Source of the DNA: Amycolatopsis aidingensis
Lineage (GTDB): Bacteria > Actinomycetota > Actinomycetes > Mycobacteriales > Pseudonocardiaceae
Assembly: GCF_018885265.1 (NCBI RefSeq)
Contig: NZ_CP076538.1
Coordinates: 3,880,001 to 3,944,000, forward strand
DNA length: 64,000 bases
Reading direction: 5' to 3'
Part shown: positions 43,826 to 52,532 of the stretch, piece by piece
How the letters are laid out: the number at the start of each line of letters is the position of its first letter
How positions within the stretch are numbered: the stretch's first letter is position 1
Notes under the pieces: model-generated
Database searches by the model: none
What the model saw: the letters and a program-made list of their open reading frames with translations, nothing else
What the model was told of the DNA's origin: nothing
Translations under genes and position numbers: made by a program

Positions 43826-44245
43826 ATGACAGGGAAGGCCGGACCACGTCAGTTGCTCGACCGCATGCTGCCGTTGCTGCGAAACAAGGAACTCGACCGC
43901 CTCGCCGACCTGTACGCCGAGGACGGCGTGCACGAACTACCCTATGCCCCGCCTGGCGTACCGCGCCGAATCGAGGGAAGGGAACGGGTCCGGGAGTACT
44001 TCGGCTCGCTGTCCAGGGTTCCCCTGCACTTCCACGAGTTCCGCCCGGTCGCGGTGCACGACACAGCCGACCCCGAGGTCATCGTCGCCGAGTACGACGC
44101 GGACGGGGTGGTCACCACCTCCGGCCACGAGTTCACGGTGCGTTACCTCTGGGTGCTGCGCGCCACAGGCGGGCGGATCCTGTGTTGGCGGGACTATTGG
44201 AACCCGCAGGAGATCCTCGACCTGCAGGGCACCACCAGCGATTGA
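43826..44245 (+). CDS. SnoaL-like / NTF2-fold protein
   Basis: A 139-residue single-domain protein of the nuclear transport factor 2-like fold: LLDRMLPLLRNKELDRLADLYAEDGVHELPYAP, then RIEGRERVREYFGS and a C-terminal RYLWVLRATGGRILCWRDYWNP. SnoaL-like proteins include polyketide cyclases, isomerases and hydratases, but small stand-alone members have no predictable activity. It is the target of the divergent MarR regulator, so a role in handling a small toxic or aromatic molecule is plausible. Confidence 0.8.
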   Translation: MTGKAGPRQLLDRMLPLLRNKELDRLADLYAEDGVHELPYAPPGVPRRIEGRERVREYFGSLSRVPLHFHEFRPVAVHDTADPEVIVAEYDADGVVTTSGHEFTVRYLWVLRATGGRILCWRDYWNPQEILDLQGTTSD

Positions 44246-44272
44246 CCTTTACTTTGGTTGAGGTTCTAGCGT
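44242..44272 (+). promoter_or_regulatory. MerR-type promoter of the MBL-fold gene
   Basis: TTGACC (-35, 44242-44247) and TAGCGT (-10, 44267-44272) are separated by 19 bases, the overlong spacing of MerR-controlled promoters. The spacer carries a dyad of the form ACCT-N2-AC...GT-N2-AGGT. The -10 ends six bases before the ATG at 44279, so the transcript is probably leaderless. No MerR gene is in this window. Confidence 0.6.
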
Positions 44273-44278
44273 CGGGGT

Positions 44279-44959
44279 ATGACCGACTCCACGAACCCAC
44301 CAGGGACATCCACACTGACGCCGATCCGAACCGACCTGTGGCAGACACAGACCTTCGCACCGTTCCCCGGGCTCAGCACACACGCCTATCTCTGGACCGC
44401 GCCGTCCGGCGGCAACATCCTCTTCTACTCCCCCGGTAGAAGCGACGACTTCGACGCGATCGACGAGCTCGGAGGTGCGGCCCACCAGTACCTCAGTCAC
44501 CGCGACGAAGCGGGGCCGGCCTTGGCGCGGATCCGCGAACGGTTCGGCGCCCGGCTGCACGCCTCCGCGGCGGAGCGGGACGACGTCCGCGAGTTCGCCG
44601 AGCCCGACGTGCTGTTCACCGAGCGCCACGTCGACGGCAACGGGGTCGAGGTGATCCCGACCCCTGGACATTCGCCGGGCAGCACATGCTTTCTGGTCAC
44701 CGGGGCCGATGGACTGACCTACCTGTTCACGGGTGACACGGTCTTCCGCGACGCGGAGGGAGTCTGGACCGCGGGATTCATCCCCGAGGTCAGCGACCTC
44801 GATGCGCTGAGGGCGAGCCTCGAGTCGCTCTCAGCGCTCGAACCCGATCTGATCGTCTCCAGCGCCCGCGTCGGCCACCGCAGCGCACACCTGCTCGGCG
44901 CTACCTCCTGGGCGTCCTGCGTCGACCAGGCGATCGGCACCCTGCCGGCTGCGGGCTGA
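44279..44959 (+). CDS. Metallo-beta-lactamase-fold protein
   Basis: A 226-residue MBL-fold protein. The usual HxHxDH metal motif is degenerate (QYLSHRDEAGP), whereas IPTPGHSPGSTCFLV and the TGDTVF segment are normal. One metal site may be lost or altered. Relatives hydrolyse thioesters or small ester substrates. The promoter is of the MerR type with a 19-base spacer. It converges on the CmtR gene with a 12-base gap. Confidence 0.8.
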   Translation: MTDSTNPPGTSTLTPIRTDLWQTQTFAPFPGLSTHAYLWTAPSGGNILFYSPGRSDDFDAIDELGGAAHQYLSHRDEAGPALARIRERFGARLHASAAERDDVREFAEPDVLFTERHVDGNGVEVIPTPGHSPGSTCFLVTGADGLTYLFTGDTVFRDAEGVWTAGFIPEVSDLDALRASLESLSALEPDLIVSSARVGHRSAHLLGATSWASCVDQAIGTLPAAG

Positions 44960-44971
44960 CGGTCGTGGTGC

Positions 44972-45337
44972 TCAGACCCGGTCGGCGGCCGCGCCGGTGG
45001 TGACCGCGACCCCGGCCGGCTGCTCCTCGGCGCACTCCTCGCTGGGCTCGACCGCGAGCACCACCTGCACCAGTTCCCCCAGTGCACGGGCCAGGTGCGG
45101 ATCGGCAAGCTCGTAGCGCACCTGCCGCCCCTCGTAGGTCGCCACCACCAGCCCGCACCCGCGCAGGCAGGACAGGTGATTCGACACGTTGGAGCGGGTC
45201 AGCCCGAGATGGTCGGCGAGGCGGCCGGGGTAGGCCACGCCGTCCAGCAACGCCACCAGGATCCGGCACCGGGTCGGGTCCGCCAGCGCCCGCCCCAGCC
45301 GGGCCAGCGCGGCCTCCCGCGCCTCGCAGGTCAGCAT
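44972..45337 (-). CDS. cmtR: ArsR-family Cd/Pb-type metal sensor (CmtR homologue)
   Basis: A 121-residue ArsR/SmtB repressor that follows mycobacterial CmtR closely: MLTCEAREAALARLGRALAD, then DPTRCRILVALLDGVAYPGRL and LTRSNVSNHLSCLRGCG. The three Cd(II)/Pb(II) ligands of CmtR are at the same positions here: C57 and C61 in the recognition helix (SCLRGC) and C102 in the tail (SEECAEE). The recognition helix-borne site is distinctive for CmtR. The CmtR target in mycobacteria is a P-type ATPase gene; none is adjacent here. The ATG at 45337 faces an ABC transporter gene. Confidence 0.92.
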   Translation of the reverse strand: MLTCEAREAALARLGRALADPTRCRILVALLDGVAYPGRLADHLGLTRSNVSNHLSCLRGCGLVVATYEGRQVRYELADPHLARALGELVQVVLAVEPSEECAEEQPAGVAVTTGAAADRV

Positions 45338-45411
45338 GACCCCAACAGTACAGTCAATGCTGATACGACGGCAACGCGTGCGAATCGTCACCGTATCGGG
45401 TGTGGATTCGG

Positions 45412-45417
45412 TAGCGT
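45412..45417 (+). promoter_or_regulatory. -10 box for a leaderless permease transcript
   Basis: TAGCGT ends six bases before the ATG at 45424, placing the predicted transcription start at or next to the A of the start codon. No ribosome-binding site precedes that ATG, consistent with leaderless translation. Confidence 0.5.
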
Positions 45418-45423
45418 CCGCAC

Positions 45424-48012
45424 ATGCGTTCTCGGAGGGGTCTGGGGTTGCCGTGGCGGAAGGCTCCCCGGGCCGCGCTGTCCAGCCCGCTCACCATGAT
45501 CACCATCGCGGCCACCGCGCTGCTGTCCTGCTTCCTCGCCATGGCCGCCGTGCTGCACACCGCGGCCGCGGGCGGCGCGGCGACCGGCTACCAGTCCGAC
45601 ACGGTCTGCCCGGACCTCTACGGCCCGATGTTCACCACCCTGCCGGTCTCACTGGACACCGCCGACGCGATGATCGACATCGTGCGCCGCCAGGCCGCGG
45701 AACACGGCTTCAGCACGCCACGGGTGTCCATGCACAGCAGGCTCGCCGACACCTCGCTGCGGGGCGAGTCCTTCCGCACCCGGATCAGCTACGCCGAGCA
45801 GGGACTGGACCACCTCGAGCTGGTGCGCGGTGATCGCTCGCCGGGACTGTGGATGGGCGCCCGGCTGGCCTCGGCTCGCGACTTCGGCCTCGGCATCCGC
45901 GGCAACGGAGCGACCCTGCCCGCGGTCACCGGCATCTACACCGACCTCGAGCGGCCCGCGCCGCGCTGGTGGTGCTCGCAGCAGCATCTGGCGGTGCACA
46001 ACCGGATCGCCGACCACATTCCCAGCGGGTTCGTCTTCTTCGCCACCGACCGGGAGACCTTCGCCGAGGCGCTGCGGTCCCATCCCGACCTTGCCCCGCC
46101 CCGGATCGAGCGCTTGTCGCTCACCTTCGACGATCCGGCCCCGGCCACTCCCGCCGAGGCCACCGCGCGGCTGGACCGGTCCCGCGAGCTGATCGCGGCG
46201 GTCAGCGCACAAGTGCGCGCACAGGGGCTACCGGAGCTGGCCGGCGAGCTGCCGTTCGACCAGTCCGTGCGGATCGCGCAGGAGGCGCAGGGCAACGTGG
46301 CCTTCTCCATTCTGCCGCTGGCCGGGCTGAGTGTGCTGGTCGGCTGCGGCGGCATCGGCACCGTCGGGTTGCAGTGGTATCAGCGACGGCACGGCCAACT
46401 GCGGCTGCTCGCCTCCCGGGGCTCCAGCCCGGGAGCACTCGGTGGCCTCGCGGTGGCCGAACTCGGCCTGCCCCTGCTCGCGGGCGGGCTGACCGGGATG
46501 GCGCTGGCCCGGCTGCTGCTCCCGGTCTACGGGCCGCCGGGTGAGATCCTCGCCGCGGACCTGTGGCGGGGCGCGCTGGTGGCGGCAGGCGTGCTGGTCC
46601 TCGCGCTGGCCCTGCTGGCCGTATTGGTCGCCCTGCGCGCGCATCGCGAGTTCCAGCTCGGCAGGCTGGGCTCGCGGCGCCGGTTCGCCAGGATCGCCAT
46701 GCTGGTGCCCTGGGAACTGCTGACCGCCGCACTGGCGCTGCTGGGCTGGCTGCGGCTGCGCGACCACGGCGGGTTCGGCACCCTGTCCGATCCCCTGCCT
46801 CAGGTCGATCCGCTCGCCCTCACCTACCCGGTGTTCGTAGTACTCACTGTCGGCCTGCTCGCTGCGCGGCTGGTCTGGCTGCTGCTGCATGCCTCCCGCC
46901 GCACCCGGCTGTGGTCGCGCCCCGCGCTGCAACTGGCCATCCGCAGGCTCGCCGGAGCCAAGGCCCCGGTCACCGGCGTGCTGGTGATCGGCGTGCTCGC
47001 CATCGGCACCCTCGCGGCGGGCACCGGCATCGCGGGCGGCCAGCGGCAGGCACTGGACACCAAGACCGCCATGCTGGTCGGCGGAACCTCCCAGCTGGGG
47101 ATCGGCAGCTCGGTCGGCCTCGGCGAGGTCCCGCTGCCCGCGCAACTGCGGGACCAGAGCACCGTGGTCGGCAGGCTCACCGGCGCCGGCAACATCGTGC
47201 TGGTGGTGGACCCCGCCACCTTCACCCGCGGGGCAGCCACCGAGGCGGTGCCCGGCGGACGGGTACCCCGACTGCTGGACCGGCTCGGCGCCCCGGGACC
47301 GCAGGGCATCCCCGCGATCCGGGTCGGGCACACCGCGGCCCAGTCGGTGGCCCTGCCGGGCCTGCCCGACGCGCACCCCGTCGCCGACCTCCCAGCCTTC
47401 CCGCTCATCGGCGGCGAACACGGCTACGTCATCTCGCGCGCGGCGCTGTCGGCGGAGCAGCTGGAGCTGATCCCGGACTGGCGGGTGGTGTCGGCGGCCC
47501 CGGTGCGCGAGGTGTCGGCAGCGCTCGGCGCGGCGGGCCTCACCCTGCACAACCCGCTGGACCGAACCACAGCGCTCGACGCGCTGCCGTTCTACGTGGT
47601 GGAGTGGGCGTTCTCCTACGTCAGCGTGCTGGGCGTGGTACTCGGGGTGGTGGCCGTGCTCGGGCTGCTGGTCGCGGTGGAGGTGCGCAGGCGGCAGAAC
47701 GCGCTGGCCGGTGCGCTGCTACTGCGCATGGGGCTGCGGCCACGGGCACTCTTCGGCAGCCACCTGCTGGAGCACGGCGCGCTGGCCGGGCTGGCCATCG
47801 CCACCGGCGTCACCTGCGGGATCATCGTGGCCGGGTTCGCCGTACCCCGGTTCGACCCGGCGCGCTGGCTGGCGCCCCGTTCCGAACTGCCGGACCTCTC
47901 CCCGTTCGTGCTGACCGTCCTCGTCATCGGCGCGCTGGTGGTGGCGCTGGCAGGCTGGATCGCGGTGCGCTCGGTGCGCACCGCCAGGACCGCGGAGCTG
48001 CTGCGTGCATAA
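45424..48012 (+). CDS. FtsX-like ABC transporter permease
   Basis: An 862-residue membrane protein. One N-terminal membrane segment (SPLTMITIAATALLSCFLAMA) precedes a ~240-residue extracytoplasmic domain. Two FtsX-type blocks follow, with membrane segments around 285-450, 470-560 and 715-850, separated by a second extracytoplasmic domain. This is the MacB/LolCE-type permease architecture with a duplicated core. It may extract or push molecules at the membrane surface rather than transport across it. It probably forms an operon with two ATPase genes downstream, overlapping the first by eight bases. Confidence 0.85.
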   Translation: MRSRRGLGLPWRKAPRAALSSPLTMITIAATALLSCFLAMAAVLHTAAAGGAATGYQSDTVCPDLYGPMFTTLPVSLDTADAMIDIVRRQAAEHGFSTPRVSMHSRLADTSLRGESFRTRISYAEQGLDHLELVRGDRSPGLWMGARLASARDFGLGIRGNGATLPAVTGIYTDLERPAPRWWCSQQHLAVHNRIADHIPSGFVFFATDRETFAEALRSHPDLAPPRIERLSLTFDDPAPATPAEATARLDRSRELIAAVSAQVRAQGLPELAGELPFDQSVRIAQEAQGNVAFSILPLAGLSVLVGCGGIGTVGLQWYQRRHGQLRLLASRGSSPGALGGLAVAELGLPLLAGGLTGMALARLLLPVYGPPGEILAADLWRGALVAAGVLVLALALLAVLVALRAHREFQLGRLGSRRRFARIAMLVPWELLTAALALLGWLRLRDHGGFGTLSDPLPQVDPLALTYPVFVVLTVGLLAARLVWLLLHASRRTRLWSRPALQLAIRRLAGAKAPVTGVLVIGVLAIGTLAAGTGIAGGQRQALDTKTAMLVGGTSQLGIGSSVGLGEVPLPAQLRDQSTVVGRLTGAGNIVLVVDPATFTRGAATEAVPGGRVPRLLDRLGAPGPQGIPAIRVGHTAAQSVALPGLPDAHPVADLPAFPLIGGEHGYVISRAALSAEQLELIPDWRVVSAAPVREVSAALGAAGLTLHNPLDRTTALDALPFYVVEWAFSYVSVLGVVLGVVAVLGLLVAVEVRRRQNALAGALLLRMGLRPRALFGSHLLEHGALAGLAIATGVTCGIIVAGFAVPRFDPARWLAPRSELPDLSPFVLTVLVIGALVVALAGWIAVRSVRTARTAELLRA

Positions 48013-48709
48013 CGAAGAACCGGCGGCGACGGAGCGCACGGTATTCGCGCTGCGCGACCTCGGCGTGGACTACCGCCCACCGACCGGGACGGTCACCGCG
48101 CTGGACGCGGTCACCCTGGACGTGCCGGACCGCGGGATCACTGTGCTGGCCGGCCCCTCGGGCTCCGGCAAGTCCACGCTGCTACGGGTGCTGGGCCTGT
48201 TCGAACGTCCGGCGCGGGGCACGGTGACCTTCGGCGGCACCGACACCGGACAGCTCGGGCACCGGGCACGAAGGGCGCTCCGGCGGGACCGGCTCAGCCA
48301 GGTGTTCCAGAACCCGCTCGACAACCTGCTGGACCACCTCACCGTAGCGAACAACCTGCGGGCGGCCGCCCAATCCGTGCGCACCCGGTGCGATCCGGCG
48401 CGGATCCTGGCGCAGCTGGGGCTGGCTGGCACCGCGGACTGGCGGATCACCGCACTGTCCGGCGGGCAGCAGCAACGACTCGCCTTCGGCTGCGCCCTGG
48501 CCAGGGGTTCCTCGGTGATCCTCGCCGACGAACCGACCTCGCAGCTGGACGACGGCTCGGCCGACCTGGTGCTGGAGACCCTGCGGCTGCTGGCCGAACG
48601 CGAGCATGCCGTGGTGGTGGCCGCCCACGACGACCGGCTGATCCGGCTCGGTGACCGGGTCGCCCGGCTGCGCGGCGGGAAGCTGCAGGGGGTGGAGGAT
48701 CGTGCCTGA
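48005..48709 (+). CDS. ABC transporter ATPase, LolD/MacB-type, first
   Basis: A 234-residue ATPase with Walker A GPSGSGKST, Q-loop SQVFQNPLDNLLDHLT, signature ALSGGQQQRLAFGCAL, Walker B SVILADEPTSQLD and the switch His in VVVAAHDDRL. All catalytic residues are present. It overlaps both the permease upstream and the second ATPase downstream by eight bases, indicating tight coupling. Confidence 0.9.
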   Translation: MHNEEPAATERTVFALRDLGVDYRPPTGTVTALDAVTLDVPDRGITVLAGPSGSGKSTLLRVLGLFERPARGTVTFGGTDTGQLGHRARRALRRDRLSQVFQNPLDNLLDHLTVANNLRAAAQSVRTRCDPARILAQLGLAGTADWRITALSGGQQQRLAFGCALARGSSVILADEPTSQLDDGSADLVLETLRLLAEREHAVVVAAHDDRLIRLGDRVARLRGGKLQGVEDRA

Positions 48710-49394
48710 CCGGACCGAGCGTTCCGACCCAGGGCGTCCGGCGCTGCATGCCGTCGGCCTGCGCCGCCGGTTCGCCCAGCCCGGCGGCGAGGTGGAGATC
48801 CTGCGCGGCCTGGAACTGCGGGTCACCGGTGGTGAACTGGTGACCGTGACCGGCCGCTCGGGCTCCGGCAAGAGCGCGCTGCTGGCCCTGCTGGGCGGGT
48901 TCGACGCCCCGGACGCGGGCACCGTCTCGCTGGACGGCGTGCCGATTGCAGGTGCCCCGTCCTGGCACACCTGCGCGGTACTCCCGCAGGCGCTCGGGCT
49001 GGCCGGGGAACTGACCGTGGCCGAGAACGTCGCGCTGCCGCTGCGGCTGCGCCCGGACGGCGAGCGGGACCCGGCCGCGATCGCCGCCAGGGTGTCAGCA
49101 CTACTGGCGGAACTCGGGGTGGGTGCGCTCGCCGACCGGCACCCCGCCGAGGTCTCCTTCGGACAGCAGCAACGGGTCGCGCTGGCCAGGGCGATCAGCG
49201 GCAGGCCACGGGTGCTGCTGATCGACGAGCCGACCGCGCATCTGGACTCCGGCAGTGTGCCCGCCGTGCTGCGCAGCCTGCGCGGCTGCGCCGACGAGGG
49301 CTGCGCGGTGATCGTGGCCACCCACGACGAACAGGTGCATGGCATCGCCGACCGCAGGGTGCGCCTGCTGGACGGATTGCTCGCCGATATGTGA
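48702..49394 (+). CDS. ABC transporter ATPase, LolD/MacB-type, second
   Basis: A 230-residue ATPase. Walker A is GRSGSGKSA, Q-loop CAVLPQALGL, Walker B RVLLIDEPTAHLD and the switch His VIVATHDEQV. The signature is altered, VSFGQQQRVAL instead of LSGGQ, which would weaken the composite site that uses it. GTG at 48702 after GGTGGAGG. Together with the first ATPase it suggests an asymmetric heterodimer serving a single permease. Confidence 0.88.
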   Translation: MPDRTERSDPGRPALHAVGLRRRFAQPGGEVEILRGLELRVTGGELVTVTGRSGSGKSALLALLGGFDAPDAGTVSLDGVPIAGAPSWHTCAVLPQALGLAGELTVAENVALPLRLRPDGERDPAAIAARVSALLAELGVGALADRHPAEVSFGQQQRVALARAISGRPRVLLIDEPTAHLDSGSVPAVLRSLRGCADEGCAVIVATHDEQVHGIADRRVRLLDGLLADM

Positions 49395-49416
49395 TCGGGC
49401 CGCGGCCGGAGGTTCG

Positions 49417-49422
49417 TAGACT
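49417..49422 (+). promoter_or_regulatory. -10 box for a leaderless SGNH hydrolase transcript
   Basis: TAGACT ends eight bases before the ATG at 49431, which would start the transcript at the start codon. Confidence 0.45.
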
Positions 49423-49430
49423 CGGTCCCG

Positions 49431-50507
49431 ATGATGCGACGGTATCGGTGGTGGTTCGGCGGTCTCGCGTTGCTCGCGGTGGCGACCCTGGTGGCGGTGT
49501 TCGTGTTCGCGGGCAAGGAACCGGGGCCGGTGGACCGCCCCGGACCGCCGGGATCCGGACCGCTGACCATCGTCAGCATGGGCGACAGCACTCTCTCCGG
49601 GGAGGGTGCGGGCGACTACCTGCCCGCCACCAACGGGCAGGACGGAAACTGGTGCCACCGCTCGCGGAACGCGATGGTGCACCAGACAGACCTGCCCGGA
49701 GTCACCGCCACCGTCAACCTCGCCTGCTCAGGTGCCCCCTCGGCGCAGGTCGCGCTCGGCGACGTGACGCAGTGGACCGAGCCCTCGCAGGCCAGGCAAC
49801 TGGCCACACTGATCAAGAATCACCGGGTGGTCGCGGTGGCGGTCGCGCTGGGAGCCAACGACGATCCGCATTTCTCCCGCCTGGTTTCGGAGTGCTTCCA
49901 CGCCTGGTTCCGCGACAACGCGGCGCCGTGCAGCGAGCAGATCAAGGGCGACTGGCAGCAACGGATCGACGCGATGGTGCCCAAGGTCGTCGGCGCCCTG
50001 CGGGACATCAAGAAGGTGCTGCACACGGCGGGCTACCGCAGGACCGACTACGACCTGGTGCTGCAGTCCTACGCGGCACCGGTCGGCCCGGACATCCCCG
50101 AGGATCTGCGGTCGCTGAACGGCTGCCCGTTCAAGAAGACCGACCTGGAGTGGATCAGCGGCCCGGGCGTCGGGAAGCTGAACGAGGGGCTGCGCGAGGC
50201 CGCGCGGCAGGCCGGCACCCGGTTCCTGGATCTTTCCCAGGCCGGAACCGGGCATGAGGCGTGCAGCGGCGGCGCCGACCCGAGCACCGAGTGGTTCAGC
50301 AGGCTGACCGTGCAGTGGGACGATCTGACCAAGCTGGACCGGGTCACCCACGCGATCCAGGAGTCCTTCCACCCCAACGCGGCCGGGCACGCGCAGTTCG
50401 CCCGGTGCCTGACCGAGTTCCTCGGTACCGATACGCGGACCGCGGCCTGCCGGATCGGCGAGGACGGCAACCTGCACGCCGCCACGGTGCCGGACCCCAA
50501 CCGCTGA
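49431..50507 (+). CDS. Membrane-anchored SGNH/GDSL hydrolase
   Basis: A 358-residue protein with one N-terminal membrane segment (WWFGGLALLAVATLVAVFVFA) and a proline-rich linker, then an exported SGNH hydrolase domain. Block I is SMGDSTLSGEGAGDY with the nucleophile serine in GDS, block II has LACSGAPSAQV, block III GANDDP and block V SFHPNAAGH with the catalytic Asp/His pair replaced by the S-F-H-P-N form. Several cysteine pairs point to disulfides outside the cell. It is probably an esterase or lipase acting on cell-surface lipids. ATG at 49431; the next codon is also ATG. Confidence 0.85.
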   Translation: MMRRYRWWFGGLALLAVATLVAVFVFAGKEPGPVDRPGPPGSGPLTIVSMGDSTLSGEGAGDYLPATNGQDGNWCHRSRNAMVHQTDLPGVTATVNLACSGAPSAQVALGDVTQWTEPSQARQLATLIKNHRVVAVAVALGANDDPHFSRLVSECFHAWFRDNAAPCSEQIKGDWQQRIDAMVPKVVGALRDIKKVLHTAGYRRTDYDLVLQSYAAPVGPDIPEDLRSLNGCPFKKTDLEWISGPGVGKLNEGLREAARQAGTRFLDLSQAGTGHEACSGGADPSTEWFSRLTVQWDDLTKLDRVTHAIQESFHPNAAGHAQFARCLTEFLGTDTRTAACRIGEDGNLHAATVPDPNR

Positions 50508-50532
50508 GCCGGAGGACGTGCGGCCGGCCGGG

Positions 50533-50562
50533 TTGACGGCCAGTATGCCTAACCGGTTATAT
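50533..50562 (+). promoter_or_regulatory. Promoter with embedded palindrome before the SRPBCC gene
   Basis: TTGACG (50533-50538) and TTATAT (50557-50562) have an 18-base spacer. The perfect palindrome TAACCGGTTA (50550-50559) overlaps the spacer and -10, where a repressor would occlude polymerase. The regulator is unknown; SRPBCC genes are often paired with ArsR repressors, but none is adjacent. Confidence 0.5.
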
Positions 50563-50595
50563 TGCCGTCGCGGTATTGATGGATGGGAGAATCTC

Positions 50596-51573
50596 GTGGG
50601 ACCGAACTGGGCGACCATGGACACCGTGGACGGCAAGTCCGTGCTGCGTTTCGAGCGGCGGATCGCGCACCCGCCGGAGAAGGTGTTCACCGCTCTCTCC
50701 GACCCGGCCGAGCTGGCGCACTGGTTCCCCGCCAGGGTGGAGACCGAGCCGCGGCCCGGTGCGCCGATGCGGTTCGTCTTCCCCGGCGAGGGCACCGAGG
50801 AGGGCGAGGCGCTCACCGGGCAGGTCCTCGAGTTCGACCCGCCGAAGCTGTTCGCCTTCGAGTGGAACGGCGACGTGTTGCGCTTCGAGCTGACCCCGGA
50901 CGGCACGGGCTGCCTGCTGGTCTTCACGCACACGGTCAGCCCGGACAACGGCGGCTGGCTGGCCGCGGCTCGCAACGCCGCGGGCTGGGACACCTGCCTG
51001 GCCGCGCTGGTCGCCGCGCTGGACGGGACCGGGCAGCCGGCCGCGGGCGACGCCGCGAGCATGCTGGCGAGCATCGAGTCCTACGTGGAACGGTTCGGGC
51101 TGGGCGAGGGTGAGGTGCACGAGACCGCGGACGGTTACCTGCTGCGGTTCGAGCGGGATCTGGTGTGGCGCCCGGCCGAGCAGGTGTGGTCCCAGCTGAC
51201 CGCGGCGGCCGAGGAAGGCGCCCCGGAACCCGCGCCGGGCGCGGATCCGCCGCTGCAGGCGACCCACGGCTACCAGGAAGAGGGGCGGCTCACCGAGGTC
51301 GCGGCGCCGCACCTGCTGGAGTACGAGTGGCTGCACGAGGGAGCGCCGGCGGGCCGGGTCCGGTTCGAGATCCACACCGACCCGCAGCTGGGCACCCGGC
51401 TGGTGCTGACCCAGACGGTGCCCGCGCACCTGGCGGGATCGCTGGCCACCGTGCTGGCCGCCTGGCAGACCCATCTCGAACTGTTCTTCGCCGCCCTGTT
51501 CGGGGAGATCCGCTGCCCGTGGCCGGCCGAGCGCACCCGCGAGCTCGAGACCAGGTACGCGGCACGCCGGTGA
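50596..51573 (+). CDS. Tandem SRPBCC/AHSA1-domain protein
   Basis: A 325-residue protein with two consecutive AHSA1-like domains, the first from about 8 to 160 (FERRIAHPPEKVFTALSDPAELAHWFPA), the second from about 180 to 320 (FERDLVWRPAEQVWSQLTAAAEEGAP). Both keep the hydrophobic-cavity helix-grip pattern, and the second is more divergent. Such proteins bind hydrophobic ligands or act as cochaperones; function cannot be predicted. The GTG at 50596 follows GGGAGA with seven bases spacing. Confidence 0.82.
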   Translation: MGPNWATMDTVDGKSVLRFERRIAHPPEKVFTALSDPAELAHWFPARVETEPRPGAPMRFVFPGEGTEEGEALTGQVLEFDPPKLFAFEWNGDVLRFELTPDGTGCLLVFTHTVSPDNGGWLAAARNAAGWDTCLAALVAALDGTGQPAAGDAASMLASIESYVERFGLGEGEVHETADGYLLRFERDLVWRPAEQVWSQLTAAAEEGAPEPAPGADPPLQATHGYQEEGRLTEVAAPHLLEYEWLHEGAPAGRVRFEIHTDPQLGTRLVLTQTVPAHLAGSLATVLAAWQTHLELFFAALFGEIRCPWPAERTRELETRYAARR

Positions 51574-51590
51574 CCACCGAGTCCTGCCGG

Positions 51591-52493
51591 TCAGTCCGCA
51601 GGAAGCAGGTGGCGGTAGCTGTCCGGGTTGCGCCGCAGGAACTCGGCGAAGGACTGGGCCGGGTGACCGGTCAGGTCCGGCACCGTGCCGCTGACGGTGC
51701 TCACCTCCCCCGTCGCGATCGCCTCGTAGGAGCTGACCCAGCCCGCCATCTCCCAGTCGGCCACCCCGTAGCTCGCCCGCGAGGCGTAGGCCTCCTCCCT
51801 GGTCTCCGGCACGTAACTGACCGTGCGGCCGCTCGCCCGGCTCAGCGCCTCCGCGGCCTCGGTCATGCTCAGCGCCTCCGGGCCGGTGACCTCGTAGGTC
51901 CTGCCGTCATGCTCCGTACCGCCGCGCAACACCGCAACGGCCACGTCGGCGATGTCGTCGTGCGCCACCGCGGAGACCCGGCCCTGCCCGGCCGGCCCGC
52001 GGATCACCCCGTCCGCGCCGGCCATCCCGGCCAGCGCGGCGAGGTAGAAGCTGTCCCGCAGGAAGGTGTAGCGCAGGCCGGTGCCGCGGATGTGCTGCTC
52101 GGTGTGCCAGTGGTCCCTGGCGAAGGTGAAGGTCGCGTCCGGCGCCGCGCCGAGAAAGGACACGTACACGATCCGCTCGACCCCGGCCGCCACGGCGGCG
52201 TCCACCGCGGTGCGATGCTCGGTCACCCGGTCCGCGCTCTCGTGCGCGGACACCAGGAACAACGTGCCCGTCCCATCCAGCGCCCGGCGCATGGCGGCGC
52301 CGTCACCGTAGGGCGCCGGTGGTGCCGCCGTCGCGCCCGGTAGCCGGGGCAGCCGCTCGGGATCACGGCCGAGCAGCCGCGACGGTAACCCGGCCTCGGC
52401 GAGCCGGGCAGCCACCCGGCCACCGATCCCGCCGCTGGCGCCGGTAACCGCGATGACGGCGGGCACGGACGATCCATGAGACACAGTGGACAT
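51591..52493 (-). CDS. NmrA-like NAD(P)-binding oxidoreductase
   Basis: A 300-residue atypical short-chain dehydrogenase. The Rossmann motif is VIAVTGASGGIGGRVAARL; the catalytic Tyr-x3-Lys of classical members is lacking and YVSFLGAAPDATF matches the QOR2/NmrA group. The C-terminus has HPAQSFAEFLRR, typical of these proteins. It may reduce quinones or sense the NADP redox state. The ATG at 52493 follows AAGGAAG. It is divergent from an HxlR regulator, the usual arrangement for HxlR-controlled reductases. Confidence 0.86.
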   Translation of the reverse strand: MSTVSHGSSVPAVIAVTGASGGIGGRVAARLAEAGLPSRLLGRDPERLPRLPGATAAPPAPYGDGAAMRRALDGTGTLFLVSAHESADRVTEHRTAVDAAVAAGVERIVYVSFLGAAPDATFTFARDHWHTEQHIRGTGLRYTFLRDSFYLAALAGMAGADGVIRGPAGQGRVSAVAHDDIADVAVAVLRGGTEHDGRTYEVTGPEALSMTEAAEALSRASGRTVSYVPETREEAYASRASYGVADWEMAGWVSSYEAIATGEVSTVSGTVPDLTGHPAQSFAEFLRRNPDSYRHLLPAD

Positions 52494-52532
52494 CGACTTC
52501 GACTTCCTTTCCGCCGGACTATCCATCCGGAA

